This document shows, one piece after another, positions 18,301 to 25,990 of a stretch of 59,677 nt of DNA; positions within the stretch are counted from its first letter, which is position 1, and the number at the start of each line of letters is the position of its first letter. A program made the position numbers and the translations under genes. Source of the DNA: an uncultured Oscillospiraceae bacterium (lineage in GTDB: Bacteria; Bacillota; Clostridia; Oscillospirales; Acutalibacteraceae); NCBI GenBank assembly GCA_900547305.1, contig URGH01000004.1, forward strand, positions 1 through 59,677, in the 5' to 3' direction. Below the pieces are notes generated by a model. That model was not told the origin of the DNA. It did not search any database and saw only the letters and a program-made list of their open reading frames with translations.

Positions 18301-18741
18301 ATGAAAGTAAATTTTAAAAAGCTTGATAAAAACGCGCACGCCCCCACCTACGGCTCGTTTTCAGCCGCGGGAGCGGATATTTACGCCCTGACCCACGGCG
18401 AGACGGTAAGCATTGCGCCGGGCGAAACGGTAATGATCCACACCGGCTTTGCGGTTGAAATTCCCGAGGGCTACGCGGGGCTTATATACGCCCGCAGCGG
18501 CATAGCCACAAAGCGCGGCTTGGCGCCCGCAAATAAGGTGGGCGTTATCGACAGCGACTACCGCGGCGAAATTATGGTATCGCTCCATAATCACTCGGGC
18601 CAGACCCAAGAAATTGCCGATGGCGAGAGAATAGCGCAGCTTGTTATCACCCCGTTTTTAAGGGTTGAATTTACCGAAACAGACGAGCTTTCCGATACGG
18701 TGCGCGGAGCGGGCGGATTCGGTTCGACGGGAAAGGTTTAA
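18301..18741 (+). CDS. dut: dUTP diphosphatase
   Basis: Trimeric dUTPase of about 146 residues that hydrolyses dUTP to dUMP. Motifs I-V are visible: AGADIYA, ARSGIA, GVIDSDYRGEI, ERIAQLVI and GAGGFGSTGK. The ATG at 18301 is preferred over the ATG three codons upstream because AAGGA sits at the right distance. It follows nrdG by 18 bases, giving a nucleotide-metabolism unit nrdD-nrdG-dut. Confidence 0.95.
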   Translation: MKVNFKKLDKNAHAPTYGSFSAAGADIYALTHGETVSIAPGETVMIHTGFAVEIPEGYAGLIYARSGIATKRGLAPANKVGVIDSDYRGEIMVSLHNHSGQTQEIADGERIAQLVITPFLRVEFTETDELSDTVRGAGGFGSTGKV

Positions 18742-18778
18742 GAGCTACTGTAAATCGGTGGTTTGCAGTGGAGTTCTT

Positions 18779-18832
18779 TCTCTCCCTCAGTCAAAACTTT
18801 GTTTTGCCAGCTCCCTCGTCAGAGGGAGCCTT
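18779..18832. repeat. Solo palindromic module (CCCTCAGTC...GGGAGC)
   Basis: Contains CCCTCAGTC, an AAAACTTTGTTTT hairpin and CTCCCTCGTCAGAGGGAG. The same modular hairpin string recurs inside elements near 33.6, 35.3, 41.0, 46.0 and 46.7 kb, in both orientations. Here it stands alone without recognisable terminal repeats. Confidence 0.65.
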
Positions 18833-18860
18833 AGACGGGCATTTTCAAAAAAGTCGGCAC

Positions 18861-18898
18861 ACGCAGGAGGGCAAGCCTTATGGCTTGCCCTCCTGCTG
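18861..18898. terminator. Strong bidirectional hairpin terminator
   Basis: Stem CAGGAGGGCAAGCC / GGCTTGCCCTCCTG with a TTAT loop, between the convergent dut and DUF4097 genes. A TGTATTTT tail follows on the plus strand. Confidence 0.75.
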
Positions 18899-18911
18899 TA
18901 TTTTCGGATAT

Positions 18912-19874
18912 TCAGTTTATTTTTATTTCAATATCGCCTGTTCCTGTGTTGATTTCACATCTGCCGCCGACCGACGTTTTGGGAACATCAATTTTGCCGG
19001 TGCCCGTCTCGGTAATAAACACCTTATCCGTAAGCAGGCTGCCCGTTACATTGCCGGTGCTTGTTTTCACATACAGCTTGGCAGCGTCGCAGCCCTTGAA
19101 TTTCACATCACCCGTGCTTCTTTCAACCGAAAACTTATTTTCGGCGATTACATGATTCATGGATATGCTCCCCGTAGTTCCGTCCGATATAAAGTTTTTG
19201 CAGGAAACGTCGGTTAAATCGGCTTTTCCGGTTGATACGCCCACGTTAATATCGCCTGTGCAGACAACGCCCGAAACCGTAATTTTACCTGTGGTAACCG
19301 ATAGGTCAAGGCAGCCTGCGGATGTATCCTCCGCACTGATATTCCCCGTGCTTGTTTTAATTTTGACCGTCTTATGTGCGGCGGCTGAAAAATCAACATC
19401 ACCTGTGCTCAAAGAAATATCGGCGCTTTCAAACGTAAAACCTTTCGGTATTTCAACACTGCCCGTGCCGCTTTTAACGGATAATGCACTATATTCCGCT
19501 TTCGGCAAATAAACCGTTATTTTGGGAGAGCCGAAGTAAAAACCGATATAATCGTAAAGGGACTTTTGTTCGTTTACTTTAACGGTAAGCGTGCCGTTTT
19601 CAACGGTGACTAAGTGCTTTGCGTTCTCTTCCTCATAACATTCCACACTGCATTTTCCGTCATCCGACAGGGCAAATACAATATCCGCAGTATCGGTTAC
19701 TACAGATATATTACCGAACGGCTCGGTTACATCGTGCGTATTCGTTTCAAACCTGACCGTTGAAAGTTTTGCAAAATCCCACCCTAGCGTTGACATAACG
19801 CCCGCAAAAAGAATACAGCCTATAAGTACAAGCGAAGCCGCGGTTATAAGCCATGCTTTTATTGCCTTTTTCAT
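18912..19874 (-). CDS. DUF4097 beta-repeat membrane-anchored protein
   Basis: About 320 residues: one N-terminal membrane helix (AWLITAASLVLIGCILFAGV), then a right-handed beta-type repeat domain with recurring STGxV, TGKI and TGSI units every ~20 residues, typical of DUF4097. The likely job is outside the membrane, with the PadR and DUF1700 partners, in envelope-stress sensing; this is inferred from family context. The ATG at 19874 follows GGAAAGGAGACAG and overlaps the upstream stop as ATGA, so translation is coupled. Confidence 0.85.
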   Translation of the reverse strand: MKKAIKAWLITAASLVLIGCILFAGVMSTLGWDFAKLSTVRFETNTHDVTEPFGNISVVTDTADIVFALSDDGKCSVECYEEENAKHLVTVENGTLTVKVNEQKSLYDYIGFYFGSPKITVYLPKAEYSALSVKSGTGSVEIPKGFTFESADISLSTGDVDFSAAAHKTVKIKTSTGNISAEDTSAGCLDLSVTTGKITVSGVVCTGDINVGVSTGKADLTDVSCKNFISDGTTGSISMNHVIAENKFSVERSTGDVKFKGCDAAKLYVKTSTGNVTGSLLTDKVFITETGTGKIDVPKTSVGGRCEINTGTGDIEIKIN

Positions 19875-20473
19875 CGTGCTGTCTCCTTTCCCATAAAACA
19901 ATTCTTTATCCATACCGCAAATTTCTTTGTAAGTATTAAAATGCCCTTTGTTACTTCTTTACAGCCGTAAAACATAAATATTGAAAGTCCCGCGCAAACG
20001 AGTCCTGCCGACAGCGTGACCAAACCCTGCGCACCGCTGCCGCCCGCAATGAAAAAAATACACATCGGCACGCTGCCAACGGCACAGACCGCAAGCGATA
20101 CGAAAACCGCCCACAAAGAAACGATTACAGCCCACAGCGAAACGTAAACGGAAAGAATTACGGCGGCCGCGGCGATTGCTAACGACAGCCATATCGGAGA
20201 GCCGAGCGCTATGAGTACGATCTCCCACGCTTTCAGCCGCCTTTTGGGTCTTATTCTTTCCTTGGCGATTTTCGCAAGGGGAGTGTCAGCCACCGTTTGA
20301 GCCACAATTTCATTAACAGCGCCGACTGCCGAAACCGCCTCCTCTTCCGAAAGCCCCTCTTCTGTTCTGTCGTCAATCATTTCACCGTAAAACGCCAAAC
20401 GCTCCTCAATATCATCCTGCGGCAATCCGTGCAGACCTTTCCGCAAAGCGCCGAGAAATTCCGATTTATTCAT
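19871..20473 (-). CDS. DUF1700 (HAAS-type) membrane protein
   Basis: About 200 residues. The N-terminal cytoplasmic helical domain (LGALRKGLHGLPQDDIEERLAFYGEM) is the HAAS signalling domain that commonly pairs with PadR regulators, followed by four or so membrane helices. Its start at 20473 overlaps the padR stop (AATGAATAA) with GGAGG upstream. The order padR, DUF1700, DUF4097 is a recurrent Firmicutes operon. Confidence 0.85.
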   Translation of the reverse strand: MNKSEFLGALRKGLHGLPQDDIEERLAFYGEMIDDRTEEGLSEEEAVSAVGAVNEIVAQTVADTPLAKIAKERIRPKRRLKAWEIVLIALGSPIWLSLAIAAAAVILSVYVSLWAVIVSLWAVFVSLAVCAVGSVPMCIFFIAGGSGAQGLVTLSAGLVCAGLSIFMFYGCKEVTKGILILTKKFAVWIKNCFMGKETAR

Positions 20474-20786
20474 TGCCGTCATCCTCCTTGGTTACAAATT
20501 TATAAATTGCTAAAATTTCTTTCCACTCGTCCTTAAACTCATCTATACGCCTGAGCCCCGCTTCGGTAATGCGGTAATATTTCCTGAGTCTGCCGCCGTG
20601 CTCCGCAGTGCGTACGGTTAACATATTCGCAGTTTCCAAACGTTTCAGAATAGTATATAGGGTCGATTCGGAAAGCTCAATATACGGCTTCATGTCTTTT
20701 ATTATCTTATAGCCGTAGGAGTCCTCGCTTTTTATGGCCGCTAAAACGCAGACGTCCAGTAGCCCCCGCTTTAATTGAATATCCAT
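20466..20786 (-). CDS. PadR-family transcriptional regulator
   Basis: A 106-residue winged-helix repressor. The recognition region is DSYGYKIIKDM and the wing includes RLRKYYRITEAG. It probably represses its own operon, whose promoter lies immediately upstream; the bases between the -10 box and the start (TATAACGTTAAG) could hold the operator. Start follows GGGAGG. Confidence 0.9.
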   Translation of the reverse strand: MDIQLKRGLLDVCVLAAIKSEDSYGYKIIKDMKPYIELSESTLYTILKRLETANMLTVRTAEHGGRLRKYYRITEAGLRRIDEFKDEWKEILAIYKFVTKEDDGNE

Positions 20787-20810
20787 ACAATACCTCCCTT
20801 AACGTTATAC

Positions 20811-20839
20811 ATCATATCACGAAGTATTAGCTTTGTCAA
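20811..20839 (-). promoter_or_regulatory. Promoter of the padR operon
   Basis: Minus strand TTGACA (20839-20834), 17-base spacer, TATGAT (20816-20811). Confidence 0.85.
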
Positions 20840-20929
20840 TAGTCTTTTTTATTTTGTTACACTTGTTGTTATAATCTGACTCCGACAGCAGTCATTATAA
20901 TTAAGATAACATTATATAAATATTAACAG

Positions 20930-20958
20930 TTGCGGCGGAGCGCAAAATGTGTTATTAT
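20930..20958 (+). promoter_or_regulatory. Candidate promoter for murI
   Basis: TTGCGG (20930-20935), 17-base spacer, TATTAT (20953-20958), about 30 bases before the murI start. The -35 box is a weak match. Confidence 0.55.
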
Positions 20959-20989
20959 AAACTGGAATATGAAATAAGGGGTTGATTGC

Positions 20990-21811
20990 ATGGCGGACGG
21001 TCGTGCAATAGGGGTCTTCGATTCGGGTCTCGGCGGGCTTACCGTGGCGCGGGAGCTTATACGGGAGCTGCCGCGAGAGGATATTGTCTATTTCGGCGAT
21101 ACCGCAAGGGTGCCTTACGGCAACCGCAGCCGCGAGACTATAAGAAAATACGCGGCGGAGGATGAAAACTTTTTACTGCGGCATAACGTGAAGCTTATAG
21201 TAGCCGCCTGCGGAACGGTATCATCCGTTGCGGCGGACAGTGCGAAGAAACTTCCCGTGCCTTTTTTTGAAATGGTGACCTACGCGGCGGCGGCAGCTGC
21301 GGCAGCCACTAAAAATAACAAAATAGGGGTTATAGGCACGCCGGTTACCGTAAACAGCGGCAGCCACAAAAGGGAAATACTTAAATTAAAGCCGAACGCG
21401 GAAATAACCGCGCGCAGCTGCCCGCTTTTTGTGCCGCTTGTAGAAGAAGGCTGGTTTTCACCCGAGGACGAGGTGGTAAAGGGAACGGTCGCCCGCTACC
21501 TTGAGCCTATAAAAGCGGCGGGGGTGGATACGCTGATACTCGGCTGCACCCATTACCCGGTGCTTGAAAGCGCCGTAAGGAACTTTATGGGCGAGGGCGT
21601 TACGCTTATAAACCCGGGCGTTGCGGTTGCGCGGGCGGTGAAAAAATATCTTGAAAAGGCTGACGCGGCAAACGAAACGGAAGAAAACGGAACGCACAGA
21701 TTTTTTGTTACCGATAAGCCGGGGTCTTTCAAGAAAACCGCTTCGGTGCTTTTGGGCGAGGAAATAGATGACCGAAAGGTTGAACAGGTGGATTTGAACA
21801 GCTTATGTTAA
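20990..21811 (+). CDS. murI: Glutamate racemase
   Basis: Cytoplasmic enzyme of 273 residues making D-glutamate for peptidoglycan. FDSGLGGLTV opens the protein (D11, S12), the first catalytic Cys is C74 and the second is in LGCTHYP near residue 185. The residue after the first Cys is Gly (ACGTVSS) where the family usually has Asn (ACNT). The next gene starts inside the murI stop region (ATGTTAA), so they are coupled. Confidence 0.93.
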   Translation: MADGRAIGVFDSGLGGLTVARELIRELPREDIVYFGDTARVPYGNRSRETIRKYAAEDENFLLRHNVKLIVAACGTVSSVAADSAKKLPVPFFEMVTYAAAAAAAATKNNKIGVIGTPVTVNSGSHKREILKLKPNAEITARSCPLFVPLVEEGWFSPEDEVVKGTVARYLEPIKAAGVDTLILGCTHYPVLESAVRNFMGEGVTLINPGVAVARAVKKYLEKADAANETEENGTHRFFVTDKPGSFKKTASVLLGEEIDDRKVEQVDLNSLC

Positions 21812-22233
21812 AGGATGTTTTAATAAATATTAAAGGAACGCAAGGCGCGGGGAACGAGGAGGACGTTATAGAGCTTACCACAAACGGGCGTTTCGGCGAG
21901 AAAAACGGCGGGTTTTACATAACCTACGATGAAAGCGAAATGATTGGGATAGAAAACGTTAAAACCAGCCTTTATATAAAGCCCGATAATTCGGTGATAT
22001 TGCAGCGCAGCGGCGCAGTAGACAGCCGCCTGATAGTGGAAAACGGCAAGCGCAGCGTTTGCTATTACGATACGCCGGCGGGGGAGCTGCTTATAGGTAT
22101 ATTCGGCGAAAAGGTAGAGCATAATTTAAAGAAGAACGGCGGCAGCCTTTCGCTTAAATACACAATAGATCAGAATTTGAATTTTATAAGCCGAAACACG
22201 GTTAAAATAACAGTCAGAGAGGTTAAAAAATAA
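21805..22233 (+). CDS. ywiB: DUF1934 beta-barrel protein (YwiB-like)
   Basis: A 142-residue protein of the DUF1934 family, a lipocalin-like beta barrel of unknown function. The alternating pattern (GGFYITYDES, NVKTSLYIKPDN, LSLKYTIDQN) fits. In Bacillus, ywiB also directly precedes argS, as here. It overlaps murI at the start and argS at the end (TAATG), so three genes are translationally linked. Confidence 0.85.
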   Translation: MLKDVLINIKGTQGAGNEEDVIELTTNGRFGEKNGGFYITYDESEMIGIENVKTSLYIKPDNSVILQRSGAVDSRLIVENGKRSVCYYDTPAGELLIGIFGEKVEHNLKKNGGSLSLKYTIDQNLNFISRNTVKITVREVKK

Positions 22234-23921
22234 TGTCGATTTTAGTAGCTGAGGCAAAGGAACAAATAAACGGCTGCATTACAGCCGCCGCAAACGCCGC
22301 AATGGCGGACGGCTCGCTTGAAAAGGCGGAGCTTACCGAGTTTTCGGTATCCGCCCCGGCGGACAGAAGCCACGGCGACTATGCCGCAAACGCCGCTATG
22401 GTGTGGGCAAGGCTCTTTAAGACCGCGCCGCGCGCCGTTGCCGAAAAGATTTGCGCGCATATGAGCCTTGAGGGAACTTATGTAGATAGGTGCGAAATAG
22501 CGGGACCCGGGTTTATAAATTTCTTTTTATCCGATATGTTTTACGCCGATATTCTGACCGATGTTGATAAAAAGGGCGAGGATTACGGCAAGAGCGACTA
22601 CGGCAAGGGTAAAAAAATACTTGTGGAGTTTGTTTCGGCAAACCCCACGGGACCTATGCACATAGGCAACGCGCGCGGCGGAGCCTTGGGAGACTGCTTA
22701 GCCTCGGTTTTAGAGGCGGCGGGGTACTACACCGAGCGCGAGTTTTACATTAACGACGCGGGCAACCAGATAAACAAGTTTGCGCTGTCGCTTGATTTGC
22801 GCTATCGGCAGTTATTTGAAGAGGGCGTGGAAATGCCAGAGGACTCATACCACGGCGAGGATATAATAAACCACGCAAAGGCGTTTGCCGAAATACACGG
22901 CGAAAGCTTTATGAAAAAATCGGAAGAGGAGCGCCGCAAAGCGCTGGTGGATTTCGCGCTGCCGAAGAATATTCAGGGGCTTAAGGACGACCTTGCGAAG
23001 TACCGCATACATTACGATACCTGGTTTAAAGAGAGCAGTCTGCACGCAAGCGGCGAGACCGCGCGCATTATAGAGCTGCTTAAAAACAGCGGGCACACCT
23101 ATACGTCGGAGGACGCGCTGTGGTTTAAGGCTACCGATTTCGGCTGCGATAAGGACTTTGTGCTGGTGCGTGCAAACGGCGTGCCTACCTATGTTGTGCC
23201 GGATATTGCCTACCACTACAACAAGCTTGAAATAAGAAAATTCGACCGCGCAATAGATATTTTGGGCGCAGACCACCACGGCTATGTGCCGCGCCTTAAA
23301 GCCGCGCTTACCGCCCTCGGGGTGGACGCTTCCCGCCTTGACGCGGTGCTTATGCAGATGGTGCGCTTAGTGCGCGACGGCGAGGTTATAAAGGCTTCAA
23401 AGCGCTCTGGCAAGGCTATAACCCTTGTAACGCTGCTTGACGAGGTTCCGATTGACGCGGCGCGGTTCTTCTTTAACCTGCGCGAGCCGAACAGTCATTT
23501 TGATTTTGATTTGGATTTAGCGGTAAACGAGTCAAATTCAAACCCCGTTTACTATGTGCAGTACGCCTACGCGCGCATTTGCAGCATTTTCCGCAATTTG
23601 GCGGCAGAGGGCATAACCCGCCGCGAGTGCACCGCCGAGGAGCTTAAAGCGCTTAACACTCCCGAGGAACGCGAGCTTACCCTTCATATAGCGGCGCTGA
23701 CGGATGAAATTATAACGTCGGCTAAAACCTACGACCCCGCAAGAATTACGCACTACGTTATGGAGCTTGCAACCAAATTCCATAAGTTCTACGCCGCCTG
23801 CCGCGTTAAGGGAATTGAGGAGCCGCTTATGCAGGCAAGGCTGACCCTCTGCGCGGATACAGCCGCGGTTATTAAAAACGTTCTCACGCTTATGAAAATA
23901 AGCGCTCCCGAGAAAATGTAA
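22233..23921 (+). CDS. argS: Arginyl-tRNA synthetase
   Basis: Class I aminoacyl-tRNA synthetase, 562 residues. HIGH motif is PTGPMHIGNARGG and the KMSKS-like loop is KASKRSGKAI. It has the ArgRS N-terminal Add-1 domain (about residues 1-110) and the C-terminal DALR anticodon domain. The start overlaps the ywiB stop. Confidence 0.97.
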   Translation: MSILVAEAKEQINGCITAAANAAMADGSLEKAELTEFSVSAPADRSHGDYAANAAMVWARLFKTAPRAVAEKICAHMSLEGTYVDRCEIAGPGFINFFLSDMFYADILTDVDKKGEDYGKSDYGKGKKILVEFVSANPTGPMHIGNARGGALGDCLASVLEAAGYYTEREFYINDAGNQINKFALSLDLRYRQLFEEGVEMPEDSYHGEDIINHAKAFAEIHGESFMKKSEEERRKALVDFALPKNIQGLKDDLAKYRIHYDTWFKESSLHASGETARIIELLKNSGHTYTSEDALWFKATDFGCDKDFVLVRANGVPTYVVPDIAYHYNKLEIRKFDRAIDILGADHHGYVPRLKAALTALGVDASRLDAVLMQMVRLVRDGEVIKASKRSGKAITLVTLLDEVPIDAARFFFNLREPNSHFDFDLDLAVNESNSNPVYYVQYAYARICSIFRNLAAEGITRRECTAEELKALNTPEERELTLHIAALTDEIITSAKTYDPARITHYVMELATKFHKFYAACRVKGIEEPLMQARLTLCADTAAVIKNVLTLMKISAPEKM

Positions 23922-23938
23922 AGAAAGGCGCTTTCAAA

Positions 23939-25381
23939 ATGAATATGACCGAAAAAAACCTTACAATGATAATGGACCTTTACGAGCTGACCATGGCGAA
24001 CGGTATTTTTACAAGCGATATGCGCGATACCGTGACGTATTTCGATATGTTCTTCCGCCGCGTGCCGGATGACGGCGGCTACGCTATTATGGCGGGGCTT
24101 GAGCAGCTTATAGAGTATATGAACAATTTAAGATTTGAGGAGGACGATATTGATTACCTTAAAAATCTGCATTTGTTCTCGGATGAGTTTATTGATTATT
24201 TAAAGAATTTTAAATTCACCTGCGATGTTTGGGCGGTGCCTGAGGGTACGGTCATTTTCCCGCATGAGCCTATCGTTACCGTAAGGGGACCCGCAATGCA
24301 GGCACTGATGTTAGAGACCATGCTGCTGCTTACAATAAACCACCAGTCGCTAATAGCTACCAAGGCTAACCGCATAGTAAGGGCGGCAAACGGCAGACCC
24401 GTTATGGAGTTCGGCGCGCGCAGGGCGCACGGCTACGGCGCGGCTTATTACGGCGCGCGCGCGGCTATAATAGGCGGCTGCGCGGGCACTTCCTGCTTAC
24501 TTACCGCAAAGGATTTCGGCGTGGCGGCTTCGGGCACTATGGCGCATAGCTGGGTGCAGCTTTTTGACGACGAGTACACCGCCTTTAAAACCTATGCCGA
24601 GAAATACCCCGACAGCTGCATGCTGCTGGTAGATACCTACAATGTGCTGAAATCGGGCATACCGAACGCAATTAAGGTGTTTGACGATATTTTAAAACCG
24701 CTCGGCAAGCGACCGCTGGGAATAAGAATAGACAGCGGCGATATAACCTACATTACCAAAAAGGCGCGCAAAATGCTTGACGACGCGGGATACAGCGATT
24801 GCAAGATATGTATTTCCAACTCGCTTGACGAATATTTAATACGCGATATGATATTCCAGGGCGCGCAGGTTGACAGCTACGGCGTGGGCGAGCGCCTTAT
24901 AACCGCTTCGAGCGAGGCGGTTTTCGGCGGCGTTTACAAGCTGGCTGCGGTCGAGAAAAAGGGCGAGATAATACCGAAGATAAAAATAAGCGAAAATGCG
25001 GCGAAAATTACCCTGCCGGGCGTAAAAATTCCGTGGAGACTGTATGACCGCGAGACCGGAAAGGCGATAGCCGACGTTATAGCGCTTAACACCGAGAAAA
25101 TAGATCAGAGCGAGCCTTACGAGATATTCGACCCCGACCACACCTGGAAACGCAAGGTTGTAACCGATTTTATTGCCAAAAAGCTGCAGGTCAAGATTTT
25201 TGAAAACGGCAAACAGGTTTATGTATCGCCGTCTGTCAAGGAAATAGCAAAATACCGCGCCGAGCAGGTCGATTCTTTGTGGGATGAGGTAAAGCGCTTT
25301 GAAAATCCGCATACATATTATGTGGATTTATCGGAAGAGCTTTGGAATTTACGCCACGAGCTTTTAAATCAGCTGTCATAG
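23939..25381 (+). CDS. pncB: Nicotinate phosphoribosyltransferase
   Basis: A 480-residue enzyme of NAD salvage that joins nicotinate and PRPP. Recognisable parts are the start MDLYELTMANGIF, the FGARRAHGYGAA segment, GTMAHSWVQ with the phosphorylated-His region of the family, and IRIDSGDI. It lies 17 bases after argS in the same direction; no functional link with its neighbours is apparent. Confidence 0.94.
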   Translation: MNMTEKNLTMIMDLYELTMANGIFTSDMRDTVTYFDMFFRRVPDDGGYAIMAGLEQLIEYMNNLRFEEDDIDYLKNLHLFSDEFIDYLKNFKFTCDVWAVPEGTVIFPHEPIVTVRGPAMQALMLETMLLLTINHQSLIATKANRIVRAANGRPVMEFGARRAHGYGAAYYGARAAIIGGCAGTSCLLTAKDFGVAASGTMAHSWVQLFDDEYTAFKTYAEKYPDSCMLLVDTYNVLKSGIPNAIKVFDDILKPLGKRPLGIRIDSGDITYITKKARKMLDDAGYSDCKICISNSLDEYLIRDMIFQGAQVDSYGVGERLITASSEAVFGGVYKLAAVEKKGEIIPKIKISENAAKITLPGVKIPWRLYDRETGKAIADVIALNTEKIDQSEPYEIFDPDHTWKRKVVTDFIAKKLQVKIFENGKQVYVSPSVKEIAKYRAEQVDSLWDEVKRFENPHTYYVDLSEELWNLRHELLNQLS

Positions 25382-25403
25382 TGGCAGATTAAGGAGTAAA
25401 AAA

Positions 25404-25973
25404 ATGAAAAAAGTACTGTCTTTTTTACTTGTGCTGACCGTTGTTTTCTCTTTTTCCGCCTGCGGGAAGAAAAAGGACAAAGCAGCCGAAAACAAGGTTG
25501 ACCTTGAATATTACGCGGGGCTGGGTCAAATGCCCGAGTGCGATTATAAGCTGGGCGCGGATCCCGATGAAATGGTAGAAAAGCTGACCGCCGCGGAATC
25601 ATCGGCAGAGGCGGCGGGCGATGAATACCCCTTTACCGTGACCGAGGGCGAGAAGACCGTGCGGATAGATAACGGCGACTTTGTTTATTACTATGAAAAG
25701 GCAAAAAAGGATAAGGGTATATCCTACATTATAGCAACAAATAAGGGCTACGGCTTTGAGGGCGGCGCCTCGATACTTGAAATTAAAAACGCGCTGCCCG
25801 AGCTTGAATATACCGAGGAGGATGTGAACGACTCAAATTCCTTCTTCCTTATGGGCGCGATGGACGGCACGGTGCTTAAATATACCTTTGAAAACCGTGT
25901 TATAAGCTTCTTTTTCAGCGAAAACGAGCTTACCGCCGTTACCCTTTACGATACCGATAACTGGACCGAATAA
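25404..25973 (+). CDS. Small lipoprotein of unknown function
   Basis: A 189-residue exported protein. The N-terminus has a hydrophobic signal and a lipobox-type FSAC site with the acylated Cys at about C20, followed by a Lys-rich linker. The rest is acidic and has no family I recognise. An AAGGAG ribosome site precedes it. It sits between pncB and lon in one run of same-strand genes. Confidence 0.75.
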   Translation: MKKVLSFLLVLTVVFSFSACGKKKDKAAENKVDLEYYAGLGQMPECDYKLGADPDEMVEKLTAAESSAEAAGDEYPFTVTEGEKTVRIDNGDFVYYYEKAKKDKGISYIIATNKGYGFEGGASILEIKNALPELEYTEEDVNDSNSFFLMGAMDGTVLKYTFENRVISFFFSENELTAVTLYDTDNWTE

Positions 25974-25990
25974 TTTAAACAGGAGTTTAT

